Part shown: positions 1-4,585 of the stretch, in pieces
How positions within the stretch are numbered: position 1 is the stretch's first letter
Layout of the letters: each line of letters opens with the position of its first letter
DNA from: Pseudomonadota bacterium
GTDB lineage: Bacteria > Pseudomonadota > Gammaproteobacteria > Xanthomonadales > Rhodanobacteraceae
Direction: 5' to 3'
DNA: 5,681 nucleotides
NCBI GenBank assembly: GCA_021783385.1
Contig: JAJXTX010000170.1
Location: 1-5,681, forward strand
The notes under the pieces: model-generated
Seen by the model: the letters and a program-made list of their open reading frames with translations, nothing else
What the model was told of the DNA's origin: nothing
The model's database searches: none
Made by a program: the position numbers and the translations under genes

Positions 1-782
1 AGCGCGTTCAGCGCGAAGTTCTGCTCGCGGTTGCGCGCGCCGATGCCCCACACGTGGTGGTTGGCGTGCGAGTGATCGTCCAGCAGGACCAGCGTGGCAC
101 TGACCTCGTCCAGCTTCAGCACGCGCAGCTCGACGCTGTTGTCGCCGGGCAGGAACAGGCACTGGTTCGGATGCCAGGCCTCGTCCTCGTGGCGGTCGAT
201 CTGGTAGTAGGTACGCCCGCGTTCGGTCCACGAGCGCACTTCCGGATGACGGTTCCAGAAGTCCTCGGTGAGTTCGGCCGCGCCGGTATAGAGCAGCGAG
301 AAATCGTCGAGCGCGCGGTCGTTTTCGTAATCTTCAGCGACGATGCCATCGATGCTCGCCTTGATCCGCAGGTTGATGTCCTTGGTCACCAGGATCACCG
401 CGCGCTCGGGGTGCTGATCGCGCAGCTCGACCACTGACGCCAGGATCTGGTTGTCTGCCTTGCCGTGGCCGTGGCTGCTGCGCTGCTGGAAATACAGCCG
501 GCCCACCGCGACGCCGCGCTTGAGCTTGATGCCGTGCGGGTTGCTCAGCTCCAGCCCGTCGTGCAGATCGTCCTGCTTGCCGCGCTCGATCAGCTCGTTG
601 AGGAAGCGGCTGACCTGACGGCCGTTGCGCGAGACCTCGGAGGCGCCCTTCTTCTTTTCGTCCAGCTCCTCCAGCACGGTCATCGGGATGAAGACGTCGT
701 GTTCCTCGAAGCGGAACAGCGAGGTCGGGTCATGCAGCAGGACGTTGGTGTCGAGAGCGTAGATGCGCTTGCTTCCGGTCAT
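1..782 (-). CDS. PIN domain-PhoH family protein, 5' part (3' end outside window)
   Basis: The first 260 codons of a PhoH-like protein are present, and the gene continues past the left edge. The visible part is a PIN-type ribonuclease domain (about residues 5-150). It has LDTNVLLHDP at 10-19 (D11), a VLEELDEKKKG segment at 36-46 (E38/E39), KADNQIL with D110, and VTKDINLRIKA with D135. These are the spaced acidic residues that bind metal in PIN nucleases. In this family a PhoH P-loop ATPase domain follows; it should lie beyond position 1 and cannot be seen. Known PIN-PhoH proteins (YlaK/PhoH2 type) are linked to RNA unwinding and cleavage, so a cytoplasmic RNA-processing role is inferred. The ATG at 782 is preceded by GAGGA at 792-796 with 9-nt spacing. 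The gene lies about 100 nt downstream of bcp on the same strand with no terminator between them, so co-transcription is plausible. The family call is firm; the biological role is not. Confidence 0.9.
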   Translation of the reverse strand, partial: MTGSKRIYALDTNVLLHDPTSLFRFEEHDVFIPMTVLEELDEKKKGASEVSRNGRQVSRFLNELIERGKQDDLHDGLELSNPHGIKLKRGVAVGRLYFQQRSSHGHGKADNQILASVVELRDQHPERAVILVTKDINLRIKASIDGIVAEDYENDRALDDFSLLYTGAAELTEDFWNRHPEVRSWTERGRTYYQIDRHEDEAWHPNQCLFLPGDNSVELRVLKLDEVSATLVLLDDHSHANHHVWGIGARNREQNFALNA

Positions 783-885
783 GCGGAAGAGTCCTCGCTG
801 GTGGGTGGAAGAGGGAGCCTGAGCATGACCGGGCGGGCTGGCGGGCGCGGTCTTGCAGCAGACGGAGCGACAAAACCCACGGCGG

Positions 886-1347
886 TCATGCGGCAGGGAT
901 GGTGTCGAGCACCGCCTGGGCGTGACCGGGCACCTTCACGCCGCGCCATGCCTGCGCCAGCCGGCCCTCGGGATCGATCAGGAAGGTGCTGCGTACCACG
1001 CCCAGGTGACGCTTGCCGTACAGCACCTTTTCGTGGATCACGTCGAATGTCTGGCACCAGGTTTCGTCGGTGTCCGCCACCAGCGCGAACGGCAGCGCCA
1101 GCTTCGCCGCAAACCTGGCATGCGATGTCTGCGAATCGCGCGACACGCCCAGCACCTGGGCATTGCGCTGGCGGAACTGCGCGTACAGGTTGCGGAAATC
1201 GTTCGCCTCGGTGGTGCATCCCGGGGTGCTGTCCTTCGGATAGAAGTAGAGCACCACCCATTGCCCCTTGAAGTCGGCAAGCCGGACTGGCGAGCCGTCG
1301 CCGAGCTGACCCTTGAGGGCGGGAATCTTCTTGCCGACTTCGGGCAT
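886..1347 (-). CDS. bcp: Thioredoxin-dependent peroxiredoxin Bcp (PrxQ family)
   Basis: A complete 153-residue protein of usual Bcp/PrxQ length, with a thioredoxin fold. Peroxiredoxins of this family reduce hydrogen peroxide and organic hydroperoxides in the cytoplasm using thioredoxin. The active-site block YPKDSTPGCTTE (36-47) holds T41, P42 and the peroxidatic C44. R119 in the VVRSTFLID segment fits the conserved arginine that activates the cysteine. The C44+5 position, the resolving cysteine in E. coli Bcp, is N49. The only other cysteine is C98, so recycling must differ (1-Cys, or via C98). The start at 1347 has a strong AGGAG (1353-1357) with 5-nt spacing. A 9-bp hairpin sits immediately upstream of this site. 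gcvR lies 217 nt upstream on the same strand and the PIN-PhoH gene follows. gcvR-bcp adjacency is also found in E. coli. Confidence 0.95.
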   Translation of the reverse strand: MPEVGKKIPALKGQLGDGSPVRLADFKGQWVVLYFYPKDSTPGCTTEANDFRNLYAQFRQRNAQVLGVSRDSQTSHARFAAKLALPFALVADTDETWCQTFDVIHEKVLYGKRHLGVVRSTFLIDPEGRLAQAWRGVKVPGHAQAVLDTIPAA

Positions 1348-1356
1348 GGCTACTCC

Positions 1357-1380
1357 TGCGCAGCGAGCGGCCGCTGCGCA
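1357..1380 (-). promoter_or_regulatory. Hairpin abutting the bcp ribosome-binding site
   Basis: TGCGCAGCG (1357-1365) and CGCTGCGCA (1372-1380) are perfect 9-nt complements around a 6-nt loop. In the bcp leader the 3' arm ends at the first base of the AGGAG Shine-Dalgarno (1353-1357). A second, smaller GC hairpin (GGCGCC, 3-nt loop, GGCGCC) lies at 1416-1430 in the same leader. The pairing is seen directly; a role in bcp translation or mRNA stability is inference. The rest of the gcvR-bcp gap (1381-1564) shows no convincing gene, promoter or terminator. Confidence 0.45.
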
Positions 1381-1564
1381 TGCAGTGGGGTGGAAGGAAG
1401 TGCAAAAGCGGAGGCGGCGCCAGCGGCGCCCGACGTGCAGGAAAGGTTCAACGGAAATCGACAGCTTGACGGCAACGCCATGTTCCTCGCTGGTGCGCCT
1501 ACAGACTAGCGCGTGCCGGCCCGCGAAAAACAGCCCTTGTCAGGTTTCGGCGTTCGCGCGATCC

Positions 1565-2140
1565 TCAGAATTTGACCGGATCCATGATCGCGTCCAGATT
1601 CAGGCCGTCGCACAGCTCGAGAAAGTCGTCGCGCAGCGCGGCAATATGGATCTCGGCAGGCACGCCGATGGTGAACTGGGCCTGGAACATCTCGGCGCCG
1701 GTCTGCATCGCCTGATAGCGCGTCGAATTGAGCTGCTCGACGCTGATGCCGTGCTGGCTGAAGAACTCCACGATGCGCGCCACGATGCCGGCCCGGTCGG
1801 CTGCCACCACTTCCACCAGATACGGCAGCAGGTGCGAGCTGTTCTCGCGCGGGCCGGTGCGGTAGTGCACCAGCCGCAGGCTTTCGTCGCGGCCCAGCTT
1901 GGTCAGCGCGGTTTCCAGCTTGGCCAGTGCGTCCCACGCGCCGCTGGCCAGCAGCATCAGCGAGACCTCGGTGCCGATTGTCGACACGCGCGATTCGGAC
2001 AGGTTGCAACCGGCGTCGGCGATGCGCTTGGCGATTGCCAGCAGCGGCGACTTGCTGCTGGGCGTGAGCGCCTGGATCAGCAGCTGATTGTCGTTGCCCG
2101 AGCGCGCCGTGGCGGAAGAAGAGGCGGTGGAGGGTTTCAA
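1565..2140 (-). CDS. gcvR: Glycine cleavage system transcriptional repressor GcvR (two ACT domains)
   Basis: With the TTG start at 2140 the product has 191 residues, against about 190 for E. coli GcvR. It carries two ACT-like modules. The first runs from about residue 18 (NQLLIQAL) to 92 and includes the AGCNLSESR...GTEVSLMLL stretch typical of GcvR. The second is at about 106-180, with LVEVVAADRAGIVARIVEFF at 108-127. GcvR has no DNA-binding domain. In E. coli it binds GcvA and glycine and keeps the gcvTHP operon repressed; the same role is inferred here. I chose TTG because it gives family length and has AGGCAGG (2146-2152) just upstream. An in-frame ATG at 2239 would add 33 arginine-rich, family-untypical residues and place a strong palindrome inside the coding region. 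The gene is divergent from dapA, and bcp follows on the same strand, as in E. coli. Confidence 0.88.
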   Translation of the reverse strand: MKPSTASSSATARSGNDNQLLIQALTPSSKSPLLAIAKRIADAGCNLSESRVSTIGTEVSLMLLASGAWDALAKLETALTKLGRDESLRLVHYRTGPRENSSHLLPYLVEVVAADRAGIVARIVEFFSQHGISVEQLNSTRYQAMQTGAEMFQAQFTIGVPAEIHIAALRDDFLELCDGLNLDAIMDPVKF

Positions 2141-2201
2141 ATGGGCCTGCCTGTGACGTCGCTCCGCGCGATGCGGAAACGTGAGATTACTCCGATCGAG
2201 C

Positions 2202-2232
2202 TTACTTGCCCCTCGCGCGAGGCGGCAAGTAA
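2202..2232. promoter_or_regulatory. Long inverted repeat in the gcvR-dapA divergent intergenic region
   Basis: TTACTTGCC (2202-2210) is perfectly complementary to GGCAAGTAA (2224-2232). Between them CCTC(GCGC)GAGG (2211-2222) forms a further 4-bp stem with a 4-nt loop, and only C2223 is bulged. The total is 13 bp. No T-tract follows on either strand, so it does not look like an intrinsic terminator. It sits in the only space where the promoters of the two divergent genes can lie. It could be an operator or an mRNA leader structure; which one is unknown. Confidence 0.6.
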
Positions 2233-2235
2233 CAT
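2206..2235 (+). promoter_or_regulatory. Possible sigma-70 promoter for dapA
   Basis: TTGCCC (2206-2211, 4 of 6 to TTGACA) and TAACAT (2230-2235, 4 of 6 to TATAAT) are separated by 18 nt. Transcription would begin near 2242, giving a leader of about 24 nt before the dapA TTG. Both boxes lie partly in the arms of the palindrome at 2202-2232, so a protein bound there would compete with RNA polymerase. The matches are modest and this is a tentative call. Confidence 0.3.
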
Positions 2236-2265
2236 GCATGGCTTGCCCTGGAGCGGAATCGAGCC

Positions 2266-3162
2266 TTGAACATTCGCGGAAGCATCTGCGCGCTGGCCAC
2301 CCCGTTCGCCGCGGATGGCGCGCTCGATCTGCCTGCCTTCGGCCGGTTGCTGGACTACCAGCTGGCCGGCGGCACGCAGGCGCTGGTGGTAGCGGGTTCC
2401 ACCGGCGAAGCGCACATGCTCGAGCACGACGAATTCGACCGGCTGCTGGCGTATGCGGTCGAGCGCGTGGCCGGCCGCGTGCCGGTGATTGCCGGTACCG
2501 GCGAGGCGGGCACCGCCAAGACCGTCGCGCTCACCCGCCGTGCCCGCGCGCTGGGTGCGGATGCCGCGCTGGTGGTAGTGCCGTATTACGTGCGCCCGCC
2601 GCAGCAGGGGTTGCTCAGGCATTATCTGGACGTGGCCGAGCACGGCGGGCTGCCGGTGCTGCTGTACAACGTGCCGGGCCGTACCGGCTGCGACCTGCTG
2701 CCGTCTACCGTGGCCGAACTGCGCGAGCATCCGGCGATCATCGGCATCAAGGAAGCGCGCGGCGATCGCGAGCGCATCGCGGCGCTGGCGGAACTTGCGC
2801 GCCCGGATTTCGTCTATCTCTCCGGCGACGACGCTACGGCGGGCACGGCGATGCTGGCCGGTGCGGGCGGCACCATCTCGGTGGTGGCCAACCTGGTGCC
2901 GCAGGCGTTTCGCGCGCTGTGCGATGCGGCTACGGGTGCTGATCGGGCCGGCACGGCGCGCTGTCATGCCGCGCTGGAACCGCTGTTGCAGGCGCTCGAC
3001 TGTGCCTCCAACCCGATCGCGGTCAAGGCCGCGCTGCCGGCGCTGGGCCTGGGCCGGGCGACCGTCCGGTTGCCGCTGGTGGAACTGAACGACGGTCCGG
3101 ATCGCGCCCGATTGCACCAAGCGCTGTCCAGTCTGGCATCCTTGTCGACTGCAACCGGCTGA
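2266..3162 (+). CDS. dapA: 4-hydroxy-tetrahydrodipicolinate synthase (dihydrodipicolinate synthase)
   Basis: A complete 298-residue (beta/alpha)8-barrel aldolase; E. coli DapA has 292. It condenses pyruvate with aspartate semialdehyde, the first committed step of the diaminopimelate/lysine pathway in the cytoplasm. Visible active-site parts are AGSTGEA (43-49; S45-T46 in place of the usual Thr-Thr), PYYVRP with Y108, LLYNVPGRTG with Y134 and R139, and GIKEA with the Schiff-base lysine K162. Of the lysine-feedback residues of the E. coli enzyme, H53 is kept (H54), but H56, N80 and E84 align with F57, A81 and K85, so weak or absent lysine inhibition is inferred. TTG at 2266 is the only usual start codon after the in-frame stop at 2230; CGGA (2254-2257) and GGAG (2250-2253) lie upstream. 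The bamC-like gene follows after 33 nt, as in the E. coli dapA-bamC operon. Confidence 0.96.
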   Translation: MNIRGSICALATPFAADGALDLPAFGRLLDYQLAGGTQALVVAGSTGEAHMLEHDEFDRLLAYAVERVAGRVPVIAGTGEAGTAKTVALTRRARALGADAALVVVPYYVRPPQQGLLRHYLDVAEHGGLPVLLYNVPGRTGCDLLPSTVAELREHPAIIGIKEARGDRERIAALAELARPDFVYLSGDDATAGTAMLAGAGGTISVVANLVPQAFRALCDAATGADRAGTARCHAALEPLLQALDCASNPIAVKAALPALGLGRATVRLPLVELNDGPDRARLHQALSSLASLSTATG

Positions 3163-3195
3163 CGGTTGCCTGACTTACTCACGGAATCCCATTAC

Positions 3196-3783
3196 ATGAA
3201 GAAAACTTCGCTCCTCGTGGCTGTGCCGACGCTGGCCCTCGCGGGACTGCTGCTCACCGGCTGCGGCATATTCCGTTCGCACAAGGCCTGGAACACCGCC
3301 AAGCAGGAGTCGCCGCTGGAAATTCCGCCGGGGCTGGATCGACCGTCGACCAGCGCCGCGCTGGTGATTCCGCCGCCGGGTGCAAATCTGCCCACCGCCA
3401 ATGGAGCCACCGCCAATGTCGGTGCCGCCAGCGGCCAGATTGCCGACGGCTTCGTGCTGGCGGAAAATGTGGACACCGCCTACCAGCGCGTGGGCAAGGT
3501 GCTTGAGGGTGGCGGCCTCGGCCAGCTGGTCAGCCATGACGATGCTACGCACAGCTACACGCTGAGCGTTGCCGGCGTGGCACCGGCGAAGAAGGCGGGC
3601 TTCTTCAGTCGCCTGTTCGGCCGTGGCAAGCGGGCTGCCGCCGACGCCGAGGCGGGCGCAGCGCAGCAAGTGCAGATCAGCATCAACGGCAGTGGTACGA
3701 CGTCCAGTGAAGTGCGGGCCGAAGGCAGCGCTGACGCCGTGGCCAGAGTCATCGACAGCCTGAAATCCAGCCTGGGCAGCTGA
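3196..3783 (+). CDS. bamC: BamC/NlpB-like outer-membrane lipoprotein
   Basis: A 195-residue lipoprotein. A lipoprotein signal peptide ends in the lipobox LTGC (20-23), so C23 would be lipidated. Residue +2 is Gly rather than Asp, which favours the outer membrane. A low-complexity Pro/Ala/Gly linker (about 38-80) begins with a PLEIPPGLDRP motif resembling the BamC N-terminal region that contacts BamD. A single helix-grip-like domain follows (about 85-195: VDTAYQRVGKVLE, then YTLSV, GFFSRLFGRGK, VQISING, then a C-terminal helix). E. coli BamC is about 344 residues with two helix-grip domains, so the second appears absent. BamC is an accessory part of the beta-barrel assembly machine. The ATG at 3196 is chosen because it opens directly on a Lys-Lys signal peptide; an upstream in-frame TTG (3166) would add ten residues. 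The ribosome-binding site is weak (GGA at 3183-3185). Position after dapA supports the name. Confidence 0.8.
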   Translation: MKKTSLLVAVPTLALAGLLLTGCGIFRSHKAWNTAKQESPLEIPPGLDRPSTSAALVIPPPGANLPTANGATANVGAASGQIADGFVLAENVDTAYQRVGKVLEGGGLGQLVSHDDATHSYTLSVAGVAPAKKAGFFSRLFGRGKRAAADAEAGAAQQVQISINGSGTTSSEVRAEGSADAVARVIDSLKSSLGS

Positions 3784-3817
3784 AGCCCGGTCGTGCTTTG
3801 CGCCAGTGCGCGTGACA

Positions 3818-3849
3818 CGAAAACGCCGCCTCGATGGGCGGTGTTTTCG
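3818..3849. terminator. Bidirectional intrinsic terminator between bamC and fdxA
   Basis: CGAAAACGCCGCC (3818-3830) pairs with GGCGGTGTTTTCG (3837-3849) around a 6-nt loop, with one G-U type pair among 13. An A4 tract on the left and a T4 tract on the right give a GC-rich stem ending in U residues on both strands. This suits the converging ends of bamC (stop at 3783) and fdxA (stop at 3866). The U-tracts are short, so efficiency is uncertain. Confidence 0.75.
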
Positions 3850-3865
3850 CAGGGCGTGGGGTAAC

Positions 3866-4189
3866 TCAGCGCTGCAGCAGGGTGAGCTTGTCCGGCTTGC
3901 CTTCCCACTCCTTGGCGTCAGGCAGACCGTCCTTGCGCTCGGTGATCACCGGCCAGGCTTTCGCCAGCTCGGCGTTCAGCGCCACGAAGGTTTCCTGGCC
4001 GGCGGGCACGTCGTCTTCCGGATAGATCGCGTTGATCGGGCACTCGGGCTCGCACAGGGTGCAGTCGATGCACTCGTCCGGATCGATCACCAGAAAGTTG
4101 GGGCCTTCGTGAAAGGCATCGACCGGACAGACCTCAACGCAATCGGTGTACTTGCACTTGATGCAGTTGTCGATGACAACAAAGGTCAT
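3866..4189 (-). CDS. fdxA: 7Fe ferredoxin FdxA ([3Fe-4S][4Fe-4S])
   Basis: A complete 107-residue ferredoxin with very close resemblance to Azotobacter vinelandii ferredoxin I, including the long acidic C-terminal extension (about 55-107). The cysteines fit that template. C9, C17 and C50 would bind the [3Fe-4S] cluster and C21, C40, C43 and C46 the [4Fe-4S] cluster; C12 is the extra non-ligand cysteine. The second free cysteine of FdI (C24 there), which lies beside the [4Fe-4S] cluster, is replaced by A25. It is a small soluble low-potential electron carrier. Partners are not evident from the neighbours; in Azotobacter it is tied to an NADPH-ferredoxin reductase and oxidative-stress control. 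No good Shine-Dalgarno precedes the ATG at 4189, but the protein start matches the family exactly. The gene lies 153 nt downstream of tRNA-Glu on the same strand, and I could not identify a clear promoter of its own in that gap. Confidence 0.96.
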   Translation of the reverse strand: MTFVVIDNCIKCKYTDCVEVCPVDAFHEGPNFLVIDPDECIDCTLCEPECPINAIYPEDDVPAGQETFVALNAELAKAWPVITERKDGLPDAKEWEGKPDKLTLLQR

Positions 4190-4298
4190 GGAGATGATTC
4201 AGCTGTGAGGGAGGCGGACGGAACGCTCTGGTTAAAGAGTGCGGCCATGGACCGACGCTTCTGGTCTGGCCCGCGCCTCGATGGCGGCGGGTTGTCGA

Positions 4299-4331
4299 AA
4301 TCATTCCAGATGATCGCAATCATGGAAGATT
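4299..4331 (-). terminator. Imperfect hairpin downstream of tRNA-Glu
   Basis: On the minus strand AATC-TTCC-ATGAT (4331-4319) pairs with ATCAT-GGAA-GATT (4314-4299) around the loop TGCG. This gives 13 base pairs with bulges of 2 nt and 1 nt on one arm, followed by TTTCG. It begins 11 nt after the encoded CCA, where a tRNA transcript terminator or processing signal would be expected. The stem is AT-rich and the T-tract is poor, so it may only be a 3' processing or stability structure and allow read-through into fdxA. Confidence 0.35.
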
Positions 4332-4342
4332 GCTGAGCCAAT

Positions 4343-4418
4343 TGGTGCTCCCTACGAGGTTCGAACTCGTGTTCCCGCCTTGAGAGGGCAGTGTCCTGGG
4401 CCGCTAGACGAAGGGAGC
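4343..4418 (-). tRNA. tRNA-Glu (anticodon CTC)
   Basis: A full 76-nt cloverleaf with CCA encoded (4343-4345). The acceptor GCTCCCT pairs perfectly with AGGGAGC, and the discriminator is A. The D-arm is GTCT/GGAC with a TAGCGGCCCA-type loop like that of E. coli tRNA-Glu. The anticodon stem CTGCC/GGCGG has loop CTCTCAA, giving anticodon CTC, which reads GAG. The variable loop is GAAC (4 nt). The T-stem ACGAG/CTCGT has loop TTCGAAC. GAG should be a frequent Glu codon in a GC-rich genome. No other tRNA is adjacent. Confidence 0.97.
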
Positions 4419-4438
4419 GTTATGCTTCGAGGCGCGCT

Positions 4439-4466
4439 AGTATAACGAAATTGTTCGCCCCGGCAA
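4439..4466 (-). promoter_or_regulatory. Promoter of tRNA-Glu
   Basis: On the minus strand TTGCCG (4466-4461) and TATACT (4444-4439, 5 of 6 to TATAAT) are 16 nt apart. The -10 box is followed by the GC-rich discriminator AGCGCGCC, typical of stable-RNA promoters under stringent (ppGpp) control. Transcription would start roughly 10-15 nt before the mature tRNA 5' end at 4418. On the plus strand the overlapping TATAAC (4441-4446) could serve as a -10 for pcnB, but no matching -35 is evident. Confidence 0.6.
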
Positions 4467-4553
4467 TGCATGCCGTGGATATGTTTTCCAGCAGGCAGGA
4501 TCGGCACTGACCGCGCCGACATGCGGCTGCAAAGTGCCACTTGTTGAACCCAC

Positions 4554-4575
4554 GGGCGGCTTCGCCCCGCAAGGA
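4554..4575 (+). promoter_or_regulatory. pcnB ribosome-binding site with adjacent small hairpin
   Basis: AAGGA (4571-4575) lies 10 nt before the TTG at 4586 and decides that start. Directly upstream GGGCG (4554-4558) and CGCCC (4563-4567) form a 5-bp hairpin with loop GCTT. The stretch between the tRNA promoter and this site (4467-4553) holds nothing else that I can support; a TATGTT near 4476-4481 has no good -35 partner. Confidence 0.55.
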
Positions 4576-4585
4576 TTTCCACCGC

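Noticed and set aside
54..437. A 127-codon plus-strand frame opposite the PIN domain
   Set aside because: It is the antisense shadow of the PIN-PhoH gene, whose motifs are clear.
1526..1530. T5 tract downstream of gcvR on the minus strand as an intrinsic terminator
   Set aside because: No stable stem precedes it; only a 3-bp pairing could be found.
2141..2239. ATG at 2239 as the gcvR start
   Set aside because: It would add 33 Arg-rich residues not expected in GcvR and put the intergenic palindrome in the coding region; TTG at 2140 gives the family length and has AGG motifs upstream.
2141..2265. Lysine riboswitch upstream of dapA
   Set aside because: The space is far too short for the roughly 170-nt aptamer and only a simple hairpin is present.
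1313..2269. A 318-codon plus-strand frame across bcp, the gap and gcvR
   Set aside because: It overlaps two well-supported genes on the other strand and resembles no protein family; only its last codons (from 2234) are kept as a possible leader frame.
2137..3120. A 327-codon open frame on the minus strand opposite dapA
   Set aside because: It has Arg/Gln/His-rich composition typical of antisense of GC-rich codons and no recognisable domain, and it lies opposite an unmistakable dapA.
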